From an uncultured Oscillospiraceae bacterium (GTDB taxonomy: Bacteria; Bacillota; Clostridia; Oscillospirales; Acutalibacteraceae): a stretch of 64,000 nt of DNA. Where the stretch lies: contig CAJJLZ010000004.1 in assembly GCA_905192745.1 (NCBI GenBank), forward strand, positions 1 to 64,000, in the 5' to 3' direction. The notes under the pieces were generated by a model that was given only the letters and a program-made list of their open reading frames with translations, was not told where the DNA came from and did not search any database. Below, in pieces: positions 7,928-16,806 of this stretch (the first letter of the stretch is position 1; the number at the start of each line of letters is the position of its first letter). The position numbers and the translations under genes were made by a program.

Positions 7928-10900
7928 ATGAAAGCGAAAAGTAACCTTTCAAAACAAATACTCGGCCTTGTGCTGGGCTTGGCACTAATGCTGACTTATG
8001 TGCCCATGACAGCGTTTGCGGCAGACACAATGTCGGATGATATTGTTATCCTTTATACAAATGATGTACATACCTATATCGACAACCCTTTGAGCTATGA
8101 TGTAATTGCGGCAATCAAGGATGATCTGCAGAAAGAGTATAAGTATGTTATTTTAGCCGATGCAGGTGACCATATTCAGGGAACCGCCTATGGCTCTATG
8201 GACAAAGGCGAAAGTATCATCAATTTGATGAATGCCGCAGGCTACGATGTAGCGACCCTCGGCAACCATGAATTTGATTATAATATGCAAGGATGCATGA
8301 GTGCTATTGGTTGGGCGAAATTCCCGTATATTTCTTGCAATTTTTACCGTGAAGCAAACGGTGTACGCAGTGAAAATGTGCTGGATAGCTATGTGATGTT
8401 CGATTGTGGCAGCGAGAAGGTTGCGTTTGTCGGTGTTACCACGCCGGAGACATTTAGCAAATCCACTCCTGCTTATTTTCAGGATGAAAACGGTAATTTC
8501 ATCTACGGTATTTCGGGGGGAGAAGACGGCTCCGAACTGCAACAGGATGTGCAAAAGGCAATAGACGAAGCTGATGATGCAGGCGCAACATTGGTCATTG
8601 CTTTGGGGCATTTGGGTGTTGATCCTTCCTCAACGCCTTGGACAAGCGAGGAAACCATAGCCGGTGTAAGTGGACTTGATGCCTTTATTGACGGACATTC
8701 TCATACCGTGATGGAGAGTGATCCGGTCAAGGACAAAGATGGAAACGATGTTCTTTTAACCCAGACCGGCGAATATTTTAACCGCATCGGCATGATGGTT
8801 ATTGACGCCGGAACGGGCGATATTACGACAGATTTTATCGAGTGTAAAGAAACAGAAGACGGCTATACGCTCACTTCAGATATTTATAACGGAACAGAAC
8901 TAATTTCCGACACAACGGTGAAAGCAATCAAAGATAGCTGGCTTCAGGAGATCGATGAAAAGCTTGGACAGAATATCGGTTGGACCACCGTGACCTTTGA
9001 CAATTACGACAGTAACGGAAACCGTCTTGTACGCAGTCAGGAAACCAATTCCGGCGATTTTGCGGCAGATGCGCTGTATTATCTTTTTGACGATATGAAT
9101 CTTGATGTGGATATTGCCATTATGAACGGCGGCGGGGTCCGTAACCAAGCTGTGACGGGGGACATCTCCTACAAAACCTGCAAGGACATGTTGCCTTTCG
9201 GCAATGTAGCGTGCTTGCAGACAGTTACGGGGCAGCAGATACTGGATATGCTGGAGTGGGGTGCCCGTCATGCAGGTAATTCGGAAGACGGTAGTTTTTT
9301 GCATGTGTCGGGTATCACCTATAAGGTCAACACGTCCATCTCGAATACTACACAGGCGGACGATATGGACATCTGGATTGGCGGCCCTGCCGAGTACCGT
9401 GTTCACGATGTGACGGTCTATAATAAGGACACCGGCAATTGGGATGCTTTGGATTTGAATGCTGCATACAATCTGGCAGGCTACAACTATACTTTGCGTG
9501 ATCTCGGCGGTGGCTTTGCCATGCTTAATGGTGCGGTCAATGTGCTGGACTATGTAATGGAAGATTACATGGTGCTTGCCAATTATATTCAAGGCTTTGA
9601 GAATGGTATTATTGAAGCTGGAAATTCTCCTCTTCTTGCGAAGTATCCCGGACTTTTGATTGATTACAGCGACGTGAACGGCAGCGGTCGTATCGCACTC
9701 ACCACTTCCGAGCAGGAAGGTGATCCGGAAGCAAGCAGTGTCTATGTAGGCGGCGTAAGGGTAACGGAGGATAATGCTGACGATGTGCTGGGCGATGCCG
9801 ATGGCGAAGCAGCCACCGTGATGTATGACGCCAAAACCAATACACTTACCCTGAACGGCTATTCTTATGAGGGTGAAGGCTATCAGTACGGTTCCGGTGA
9901 GGATGAAGAAAGCGGAGAGAAAGAATTTTACTCTGTCGCAATTTACAGTACAGACTCCCTTACTATCAAACTGGAAGGCAGTAATATACTTAATAATTCC
10001 TTTAACGATCCCAGCAAGGGACAGTATGGAGACGGCGTGGTCACCGAGGGCGGCATTACATTCATCGGGAACGGTAATCTTAGCATTTTTGGTGATTATG
10101 CCATTGAGTCTGATGAAGATGTAATAATAGATGGCTGCACACTGGAATTAAACGCCACAGACGACGGTATCATTGCCGGCAATGTGATCGTGAAAAACGG
10201 TGCGGCTGTAGTAATTCGGGCAGACCGTGATGGTATCGTTGCGTTCGATAAAGATGCGGTCGAGGGTGATGTAAGCATCACAGACGGTGTAGACTTGACG
10301 ATCACAGCCGACGGTGACGGCATCTACGCCGACAAAGGTGTGACGGTTGCCGACAGTACCGTGACGATTGATGCCGGAGTAGATGGTATCTATGCCTACG
10401 ACGGCAACGTAGTCATAGGCAGCACCAAGACCTCCATATATGCCCACGGTCCTTGGCTGGAAGGCACCAAAGTGACCATCAACGCCGACGGAGATTACGG
10501 TATCTTTGCCTATATAGGTCTGACGATTGATGAAAAGCTGACAGTTTCTATTCCTGAAAGCGGTAGTGTAGGTGAACTGACTGCGAAAGACTATACTTAC
10601 GGTACGGTTGTAGCTGAAGGAACTGCCGCAACGGATATTGTGATTGAACCTTTGGGCTATACTGTTACCATCAGCGGTCTGAGCTACGGTATGGGGGCAC
10701 TCGTTCCCGCAGGTCAGTCCTTGAATGAGGCCTACTGTGAGATGTACAGGGTGGAGGATTTCTCCCAGATACTGAACACCGAAAAAGACGGTTACACCTT
10801 CAGCGGTTGGTATACCGATGAGGCTTGTACCGATGGGAATGAGTATGACTTTGACAGTACCGTCACCGCCGATGTAACGATTTACCCCAAGTGGGTGTAT

Positions 10901-11131
10901 GTTACCACCGGTGATGATGGAAAGGATGATAACGAACCTACCGACAATCCGCAAATCGGTGGTGATAGCGTAAATGACGATAGCGAGCTTTCCGATAGTC
11001 CACAGACCGGCGGCAACAGCAATATGGAGCTGTGGTTCGCTCTGTTATTTGTCAGTGGCTGCTGCTTATTCGGCGTTACTCTCAATGAGCGTAAAAGAAG
11101 AATGGCAAAAAAGATAAATAACGCCAATTAG
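7928..11131 (+). CDS. Cell-wall-anchored 5'-nucleotidase/UDP-sugar hydrolase with added surface domains
   Basis: A 1067-residue secreted protein. A signal peptide (cleavage near AFA-AD, residue 32) leads into a calcineurin-type metallophosphatase domain: YTNDVHTY, DAGDHIQG, GNHEFDYN, GHLGVD, DGHSHT. A 5'-nucleotidase C-terminal domain follows (NGGGVRNQ, LPFGN). From about residue 600 comes a DUF4353-like, beta-helix-type repeat region with recurring DGI(Y/V)A steps, then an InlB-type B-repeat (FSGWYTDEACT). The sorting signal is SPQTG at 1024-1028, with a hydrophobic stretch and RKRR. It would dephosphorylate extracellular nucleotides at the cell surface. AT-rich relative to neighbours; co-transcribed with the TetR gene. 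Confidence 0.92.
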   Translation: MKAKSNLSKQILGLVLGLALMLTYVPMTAFAADTMSDDIVILYTNDVHTYIDNPLSYDVIAAIKDDLQKEYKYVILADAGDHIQGTAYGSMDKGESIINLMNAAGYDVATLGNHEFDYNMQGCMSAIGWAKFPYISCNFYREANGVRSENVLDSYVMFDCGSEKVAFVGVTTPETFSKSTPAYFQDENGNFIYGISGGEDGSELQQDVQKAIDEADDAGATLVIALGHLGVDPSSTPWTSEETIAGVSGLDAFIDGHSHTVMESDPVKDKDGNDVLLTQTGEYFNRIGMMVIDAGTGDITTDFIECKETEDGYTLTSDIYNGTELISDTTVKAIKDSWLQEIDEKLGQNIGWTTVTFDNYDSNGNRLVRSQETNSGDFAADALYYLFDDMNLDVDIAIMNGGGVRNQAVTGDISYKTCKDMLPFGNVACLQTVTGQQILDMLEWGARHAGNSEDGSFLHVSGITYKVNTSISNTTQADDMDIWIGGPAEYRVHDVTVYNKDTGNWDALDLNAAYNLAGYNYTLRDLGGGFAMLNGAVNVLDYVMEDYMVLANYIQGFENGIIEAGNSPLLAKYPGLLIDYSDVNGSGRIALTTSEQEGDPEASSVYVGGVRVTEDNADDVLGDADGEAATVMYDAKTNTLTLNGYSYEGEGYQYGSGEDEESGEKEFYSVAIYSTDSLTIKLEGSNILNNSFNDPSKGQYGDGVVTEGGITFIGNGNLSIFGDYAIESDEDVIIDGCTLELNATDDGIIAGNVIVKNGAAVVIRADRDGIVAFDKDAVEGDVSITDGVDLTITADGDGIYADKGVTVADSTVTIDAGVDGIYAYDGNVVIGSTKTSIYAHGPWLEGTKVTINADGDYGIFAYIGLTIDEKLTVSIPESGSVGELTAKDYTYGTVVAEGTAATDIVIEPLGYTVTISGLSYGMGALVPAGQSLNEAYCEMYRVEDFSQILNTEKDGYTFSGWYTDEACTDGNEYDFDSTVTADVTIYPKWVYVTTGDDGKDDNEPTDNPQIGGDSVNDDSELSDSPQTGGNSNMELWFALLFVSGCCLFGVTLNERKRRMAKKINNAN

Positions 11132-11212
11132 TAAAGGCGGCAGTGATGTGAACAGCTCCAGTTTGTACAGACAGCACAAAAAGGCACCTAGATAGAATAA
11201 TTTGGTTTTAAG

Positions 11213-11250
11213 TGGAGTGGTGCAGCGTCAGCGGCGCCACTCCAGTTTTT
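11213..11250 (+). terminator. Terminator after the nucleotidase gene
   Basis: An 8-bp stem TGGAGTGG/CCACTCCA (11213-11220 with 11237-11244), extended inward by GC pairs, is followed by a five-T run. As at the left edge, the IS-like repeat begins right after the T tract. Confidence 0.75.
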
Positions 11251-11253
11251 GTG

Positions 11254-11295
11254 CGCCGAACAGGCAAGAGAAAACCACCAGTTCAACTGGTGGTA
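11254..11295 (+). repeat. IS200/IS605-like end, copy 2 (right edge of the island)
   Basis: A 42-nt near-copy of 6863-6903 in the same orientation, again ending in a hairpin (ACCACCAGTT/AACTGGTGGT). No transposase reading follows it. Confidence 0.65.
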
Positions 11296-11373
11296 CAGTC
11301 TGTCGAAAAAGCCGGTAAGCGCGAAAGTGCAAACCGGCTTTTTCGACAGACTGACAGGCCCTTATAGGGCCTG
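11296..11373. repeat. Perfect 20-bp inverted repeat and adjacent small hairpin
   Basis: Arms 11296-11315 and 11334-11353 are exact reverse complements (20 bp) around an 18-nt spacer. An 8-bp stem with a 3-nt loop follows at 11355-11373. Both lie directly behind the IS-like end. They could be a transposon end, a bidirectional terminator (A/T runs inside the arms) or a structured RNA. Confidence 0.7.
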
Positions 11374-11466
11374 TTCAAACCATGCATTCAACGCGTGGTT
11401 TTGGTCTGTTGTCCGGTTTTACCGGTTCGGACCAGCTTCTATTAACGGAGTTTCCGGTGAATTGAC

Positions 11467-12225
11467 TTATATATCCAGATGCAGTTCCACCGGACAGTGA
11501 TCCGATCCGTAAATCTCGGATCGGATTTTTGCCTCCTGTATCCGGTCGGACAGCCGCCGGGATATCAGAAAATAATCGATGCGCCATCCCGCGTTATTTT
11601 CCCGCGCGTGAAAACGATAGGACCACCAGCTGTAAGCCCCCTTCTCATCCGGGTGTAAAAATCGGAAGCTGTCGATAAAACCGGCATCCAGCAAAGCGGA
11701 AAAAGCGGCGCGTTCCTCGTCCGAAAAGCCGGCGTTTCCCCGATTCGGCTTGGGGTTCTTTAAGTCGATCTCCTGATGCGCCACGTTGAGATCGCCGCAG
11801 ACAACCACAGGCTTTTTCCGGTCGAGCAACATAAGATACGCGCGAAAATCCGCTTCCCACCGCAGGCGGTATGCAATACGGGCCAACCCATCCTGCGCGT
11901 TGGGAACATACACGTTCACCAGATAAAAGGCGGGAAACTCCAGCGTGATGGCCCGCCCCTCATGATCGTGCTCCTCCACGCCGATTCCATATTGTACGGC
12001 GAGCGGCTCTTCCCGGCAGAATACGGCCACGCCGCTGTACCCCTTTTTTTCGGCAAAATTCCAGTATTGGTGGTATCCCGGCAGTTCGAGCACAAGCTGT
12101 CCGGCCTGCAGTTTGGTTTCCTGCAGGCAGAAGATATCGGCGTTTTCCTTTTCGAATATCTTCGCAAATCCCTTTCCCATACAGGCACGCAGGCCATTGA
12201 CATTCCATGAAAGACATTGGATCAT
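11467..12225 (-). CDS. exoA: Exodeoxyribonuclease III (AP endonuclease)
   Basis: A 252-residue EEP-superfamily nuclease that cleaves abasic sites and trims 3' ends in base-excision repair. The family blocks are all present: SWNVNGLRA at the N-terminus, CLQETKL with the metal-binding Glu, CGDLNVAH, the Trp/Tyr-rich YSWWSYRF segment and the C-terminal SDHCPVELHLDI with the catalytic Asp-His. Length is normal. The start ATG (complement of 12223-12225) follows AAGGAGGGG. It has its own promoter and points toward the island's right edge. Confidence 0.95.
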   Translation of the reverse strand: MIQCLSWNVNGLRACMGKGFAKIFEKENADIFCLQETKLQAGQLVLELPGYHQYWNFAEKKGYSGVAVFCREEPLAVQYGIGVEEHDHEGRAITLEFPAFYLVNVYVPNAQDGLARIAYRLRWEADFRAYLMLLDRKKPVVVCGDLNVAHQEIDLKNPKPNRGNAGFSDEERAAFSALLDAGFIDSFRFLHPDEKGAYSWWSYRFHARENNAGWRIDYFLISRRLSDRIQEAKIRSEIYGSDHCPVELHLDI

Positions 12226-12251
12226 TGCCGTCCCCTCCTTATGTGTTTATC

Positions 12252-12280
12252 AGTATAGCAGATTGGCGGCCGCAATGTAA
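12252..12280 (-). promoter_or_regulatory. Promoter of exoA
   Basis: On the minus strand, TTACAT (12275-12280) and TATACT (12252-12257) are spaced 17 nt, just upstream of the exoA ribosome binding site. Confidence 0.55.
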
Positions 12281-12395
12281 AAACAAATTGTAAATCGGTA
12301 CAGAATACAACAGAGAATGAAAAGAGACGCTGTTTTTTCAGATTTGCGGTCTGACCGTTACTTTCAGAGGGGATTCGCCGCGTAATACGGTTTGC

Positions 12396-12425
12396 TTGAC
12401 ATATCGGCTGAAAATACGGTAATAT
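12396..12425 (+). promoter_or_regulatory. Promoter of the topoisomerase pair
   Basis: A consensus TTGACA (12396-12401) is followed after 18 nt by TAATAT (12420-12425) in an AT-rich stretch. It lies about 80 nt before the chosen start codon. Confidence 0.6.
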
Positions 12426-12504
12426 AATACAATGTGTTTAGGAATACCGTTGTCCGATGCGGATTAACAGAAATAAAGCGGAAATAAAAGGAATGAGAAA
12501 GCGA

Positions 12505-14487
12505 ATGGCTTCGAGAAAGCAAAGCTATGGCAACGACAGCATCACCTCGCTGAAGGGGGCGGACCGCGTCCGGAAACGGCCGGCCGTTATCTTTGGATCG
12601 GACGGGCTGGACGGCTGCGAACACGCGGTGTTTGAAATCCTCTCCAACTCGATCGACGAAGCGAGGGAGGGGCACGGCGGCAAAATAATCACCACCCGGT
12701 TCGAGGACGGCTCCATCGAGGTGCAGGACTTCGGCCGCGGTATGCCGGTGGACTACAACTCCAAGGAAGAACGGTACAACTGGGAGTTGATTTTTTGTGA
12801 GCTGTACGCCGGCGGCAAATACAACACCAATGAAGGGGAAAGCTATGAGTTTTCCCTCGGCCTGAACGGCCTTGGCGCCTGCGCGACCCAGTATTCCTCC
12901 GAATATATGGATGTGGAGGTCCGCCGCGACGGTTTTAAATATACCCTGCATTTTGAGCACGGCGAAAATATCGGCGGCCTGAAAAAGGAACCTTACGCCA
13001 AAAAGGATACCGGGACCACCGTCCGCTGGAAGCCGGACCTTGAGGTGTTTACCGACATCAATGTGCCGATCGAATACTATCGGGATATTCTCAAACGGCA
13101 GGCGATTGTCAATCCGAACTTGCTCTTTATTCTCCGCAGCCAGAATGGACGGAGTTTCAACGAGGAAGAATTCCTGTACCAGAACGGTATCGAGGATTAT
13201 GTGAAGGAACTGGCGGGGGAGGAAGCGCTGACCGGCGTTCAGCTCTGGACAGGGGAACGCCGCGGACGGGACCGGGAGGATAAGCCGGAATACAAGGTGC
13301 GGCTGAACGTGGCCTTCTGCTTTTCCAACAAGCGCTTTCTGCAGGAATACTACCACAACTCCAGTTGGCTGGAACACGGCGGCTCTCCGGAAAAAGCGGT
13401 GCGTTCCGCCTTCGTTTCTCAAATCGACGCCTACCTTAAGCAGAACGGGAAATATCTCAAAAATGAGAGCAAGATCAATTTTCAGGATGTGGCGGACTGC
13501 CTGATTCTGGTTTCCTCCTCCTTTTCGACCCAGACCTCTTACGAAAACCAGACCAAGAAAGCGATCAATAACCGCTTTATTCAGGAGGCCATGACCGAAT
13601 TCCTGCGCCACAATCTTGAAGTATATTTCCTTGAAAACACGCTGGAGGCGGGAAAACTTGCGGATCAGGTGCTGATTAACAAGCGCTCCCGTGAAAAGGC
13701 GGAAACCACCCGGCTCAACCTGAAAAAGACTCTTCAGTCGGGGAATGATCTCACCTCCCGGGTGCAGAGCTTTGTGGACTGCCGCAGTAAGGACGTATCC
13801 GAGCGGGAGCTCTTCATCGTGGAGGGAAAATCCGCTATGGGGGCCTGCATTCAGGCCCGCAACCCGGATTTTCAGGGGATTATCCCGCTGCGCGGTAAAA
13901 TCCTGAACTGCCTGAAGGCGGAATACGATAAGATATTCAAAAACGAAATTATTACCGACCTGCTCAAGGTGCTTGGCTGCGGGGTGGAGGTCAAGAGCAA
14001 GGCCAATAAGGATCTCGCCACCTTCGACATGGAGCTTCTGCGGTGGAATAAGGTTATCATCTGTACGGATGCGGATGTGGACGGTTTCCAGATCCGCACG
14101 CTGATTCTGACCATGCTCTACCGCCTTACGCCGACTCTAATTGATCGGGGCAAGGTTTTCATTGCGGAAACCCCGCTGTATGAGATTACCACCAAAACCG
14201 ATACCTATTTCGCCTACAGCGATAAAGAAAAAGCCGAGATTACTGCGGAACTGGGGAATACCAAATACACCCTCCAGCGCTCCAAGGGGTTGGGTGAAAA
14301 CGACCCGGATATGATGTCCCTGACTACCATGAACCCGGCCACCCGGCGGCTGATTCAGGTAATGCCGGACGAAGCGGAAGCGACCTCCCGGATGTTCGAC
14401 GTCCTGCTGGGGGATAACCTGAGCGGACGGAAGGATTTTATCGCGGAACGTGGCAGCCTGTACCTCGATATGGTGGACGTCAGTTAA
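12505..14487 (+). CDS. Type IIA topoisomerase subunit B (ParE/GyrB-like), divergent
   Basis: A 660-residue ATPase and TOPRIM subunit. The GHKL ATPase motifs are NSIDEA, DFGRGMPVD (the usual DNGRG is altered) and GLNGLGACAT (usual GxHGVGAS altered). The TOPRIM region has IVEGKSAMG (E440), PLRGKILN and CTDADVDGFQIRT (D522, D524). Gyrase or topo IV subunits normally read RKRPGMYIGS near the N-terminus; here it is RKRPAVIFGS. ATG 12505 gives the N-terminus MASRKQSYGNDS, which fits the family best; in-frame ATGs at 12457 and 12493 are alternatives. The A subunit follows after 72 nt. Gyrase versus topo IV cannot be settled, but the partner lacks the gyrase signature. Confidence 0.85.
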   Translation: MASRKQSYGNDSITSLKGADRVRKRPAVIFGSDGLDGCEHAVFEILSNSIDEAREGHGGKIITTRFEDGSIEVQDFGRGMPVDYNSKEERYNWELIFCELYAGGKYNTNEGESYEFSLGLNGLGACATQYSSEYMDVEVRRDGFKYTLHFEHGENIGGLKKEPYAKKDTGTTVRWKPDLEVFTDINVPIEYYRDILKRQAIVNPNLLFILRSQNGRSFNEEEFLYQNGIEDYVKELAGEEALTGVQLWTGERRGRDREDKPEYKVRLNVAFCFSNKRFLQEYYHNSSWLEHGGSPEKAVRSAFVSQIDAYLKQNGKYLKNESKINFQDVADCLILVSSSFSTQTSYENQTKKAINNRFIQEAMTEFLRHNLEVYFLENTLEAGKLADQVLINKRSREKAETTRLNLKKTLQSGNDLTSRVQSFVDCRSKDVSERELFIVEGKSAMGACIQARNPDFQGIIPLRGKILNCLKAEYDKIFKNEIITDLLKVLGCGVEVKSKANKDLATFDMELLRWNKVIICTDADVDGFQIRTLILTMLYRLTPTLIDRGKVFIAETPLYEITTKTDTYFAYSDKEKAEITAELGNTKYTLQRSKGLGENDPDMMSLTTMNPATRRLIQVMPDEAEATSRMFDVLLGDNLSGRKDFIAERGSLYLDMVDVS

Positions 14488-14559
14488 TACGAATCCCAAA
14501 TTGAAAAGATGAAATGCCAGAAAAGCTTTTGAAATTACCGGGAAAGGCCTGAATGAACG

Positions 14560-16806
14560 ATGGCGAAAAAAACCAAGAGAACTGCGGCGCAGGTGGACAA
14601 GCTGCCGGAAAACGCGCACATTGCCGGAGCGGGGCTGGTGGAGGATCAGCGGATTGTCGAAACACTGGAAACCAACTATATGCCCTATGCGATGAGCGTT
14701 ATTCTGTCCCGTGCCATTCCGGAGATCGACGGCTTTAAGCCTTCTCACCGGAAACTTCTGTATACGATGTACAAAAAGGGACTGCTGACCGGCGCACGGA
14801 CCAAATCCGCCAACATCGTAGGAGAAACGATGAAGCTGAACCCCCACGGTGACGCGGCGATTTATGAAACGATGGTTCGCCTGTCCCGCGGCTATCAGGC
14901 GCTGCTTCACCCGTATGTGGACTCCAAGGGCAATTTCGGCCGGGCGTATTCCAGCGATATGGAGTACGCCGCCTCCCGATACACCGAAGCGAAGCTGGAG
15001 CCGATCGCGGGGGAACTGTTCCGGGATATCGACAAGGATACCGTCGATTTCGTCGATAACTACGATAATACGATGAAGGAACCCTCCCTTCTGCCGGTGA
15101 GCTTTCCCTCGATTCTGGTGAACAACAATCTGGGCATCGCGGTCGGCATGGCCAGTGCCATCTGCTCCTTCAATCTTCGTGAGGTGTGCGAGACCGCCAT
15201 TGCCCTGATGAAGGATCTGGAGCACGACATCGCGTCCACTCTGCTTGCGCCGGACTTTCCCGGCGGAGGACGGATCGTTTACCGGCGGGAGGAGATTGAA
15301 AAGGTCTACCAGACCGGCCGGGGAAGTATCAAGGTTCGTTCGGTTTACAGTTATGATAAAGCGGCCAACTGCGTCGATATCACACAGATCCCCTCTACCA
15401 CAACGGTAGAGGCGATTATCGCTAAGCTGATCGAGCTGGTCAAAAACGGCAAGGTCCGGGAGATTGCGGATGTCCGCAACGAAATCGGGCTGGACGGCCT
15501 GAAGATTACCATTGACCTCAAAAGGGGCGTGGATCCCGACAAGCTGATGAACCGGCTGTTCGCCCTTACGCCGCTGGAGGACAGCTTTGCCTGCAACTTC
15601 AATATCCTGATCGCCGGCGTGCCGAAGGTGATGGGAGTGCGGGAAATTCTCGAGGAGTGGACGGCGTTCCGTACCGAATCCGTGCGCCGGCGGGTCTATT
15701 ACGACCTGACCAAAGCGAAGGAAAAGCTCCACCTGCTCAAGGGTCTGGCCAAGATTCTGCTGGATATCGACGAAGCAATCCGCATTATCCGCGCCACCGA
15801 AGAGGAAGGGGAGGTTATCCCCAACCTGATGATCGGCTTCGGCATTGACGAGATTCAGGCCGAGTATGTGGCGGAGATCCGCCTGCGTCATCTGAACCGG
15901 GAATACATCCTCAAGCGCACCGAAGAGATCAGCCGGCTGGAAAAGGAGATCGACGAGATGGAGTCGATCCTCAAAAGCGCGGCCAGGGTGCGAAACATCA
16001 TCATTGCCGAGCTGACGGAGGTGGCGAAAAAATACGGCCAGCCCCGCCGCAGCGAACTGCTGTATGCTTCGGACATGGAAGAAGCCGAAGCGGACATCGA
16101 AGAGGATATCCCGGATTATCCCTGCACCCTGTTCTTCACCAGGGAGGGGTATTTCAAAAAAATCACGCCGCAGTCCCTGCGAATGAGCAGCGCGCACAAG
16201 CTCAAGGAGGGGGATGAAATCATCCAGACGGTGGAAACCACCAACCGCTGCGACCTTCTTTTCTTCACCGATAAGGCGACGGTTTACAAGGCGAAGGCTT
16301 CCGACTTCGGCGATACCAAAGCCAGTACGCTAGGGGATTATGTCGCCGCGAAGCTCGGTTTTGAGGAGGGGGAGAGTGCGGTCTATATGGTGGTCACCAC
16401 CGATTACAGCGGCTATATGCTATTCCTGTTTGAAAACGGCAAGGCCGCCAAAGTGGAGCTTTCCGCTTATGCGACCAAAACCAACCGCCGCAAGCTGGTC
16501 GGCGCCTATTCCGACAAATCACCGCTGACGGCGGTGTACCACCTGCCGGAGGATATCGAGTTTCTGCTGACGGCAACCTCCGGACGGCGGCTGCTGGTCC
16601 ATACCGGAGCGATCTCGGCCAAGAGTACCCGCAGCACTATCGGCGTGCAGGTGATGACTTTGAAGGGAAAGCATACTCTGGCGAACGCGGTTCCCTTTGC
16701 CGGGGATATGGTGGCCAAGCCCAACCGCTACCGTACCAAAACGCTGCCCGCCGCCGGGGCGCTGCCCGCCGCCGAGGATTTCGGAGAACAGCTGACCCTT
16801 TCCTGA
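14560..16806 (+). CDS. Type IIA topoisomerase subunit A (ParC/GyrA-like), divergent
   Basis: A 748-residue DNA-cleavage subunit. The active-site tyrosine is Y141 in AASRYTEAKL, with the usual upstream Arg. The helix-turn-helix-like recognition region DGFKPSHRKLLYTM and the LNPHGDAAIYE block are present, as is the VGMASAICSFNLREV segment. A coiled-coil tower (LNREYILKRTEEISRLEKEI) follows at about 445-485. The C-terminal beta-propeller region is short, and I find no canonical GyrA box (QRRGGKG), which argues for a topo IV-like decatenase. It is preceded by GGGAAAGG and forms a two-gene operon with the B subunit. Confidence 0.85.
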   Translation: MAKKTKRTAAQVDKLPENAHIAGAGLVEDQRIVETLETNYMPYAMSVILSRAIPEIDGFKPSHRKLLYTMYKKGLLTGARTKSANIVGETMKLNPHGDAAIYETMVRLSRGYQALLHPYVDSKGNFGRAYSSDMEYAASRYTEAKLEPIAGELFRDIDKDTVDFVDNYDNTMKEPSLLPVSFPSILVNNNLGIAVGMASAICSFNLREVCETAIALMKDLEHDIASTLLAPDFPGGGRIVYRREEIEKVYQTGRGSIKVRSVYSYDKAANCVDITQIPSTTTVEAIIAKLIELVKNGKVREIADVRNEIGLDGLKITIDLKRGVDPDKLMNRLFALTPLEDSFACNFNILIAGVPKVMGVREILEEWTAFRTESVRRRVYYDLTKAKEKLHLLKGLAKILLDIDEAIRIIRATEEEGEVIPNLMIGFGIDEIQAEYVAEIRLRHLNREYILKRTEEISRLEKEIDEMESILKSAARVRNIIIAELTEVAKKYGQPRRSELLYASDMEEAEADIEEDIPDYPCTLFFTREGYFKKITPQSLRMSSAHKLKEGDEIIQTVETTNRCDLLFFTDKATVYKAKASDFGDTKASTLGDYVAAKLGFEEGESAVYMVVTTDYSGYMLFLFENGKAAKVELSAYATKTNRRKLVGAYSDKSPLTAVYHLPEDIEFLLTATSGRRLLVHTGAISAKSTRSTIGVQVMTLKGKHTLANAVPFAGDMVAKPNRYRTKTLPAAGALPAAEDFGEQLTLS

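Noticed and set aside
14137..16197. 686-codon minus-strand frame opposite the topoisomerase genes
   Set aside because: Shadow of the ParE/ParC-like genes; no recognisable protein features.
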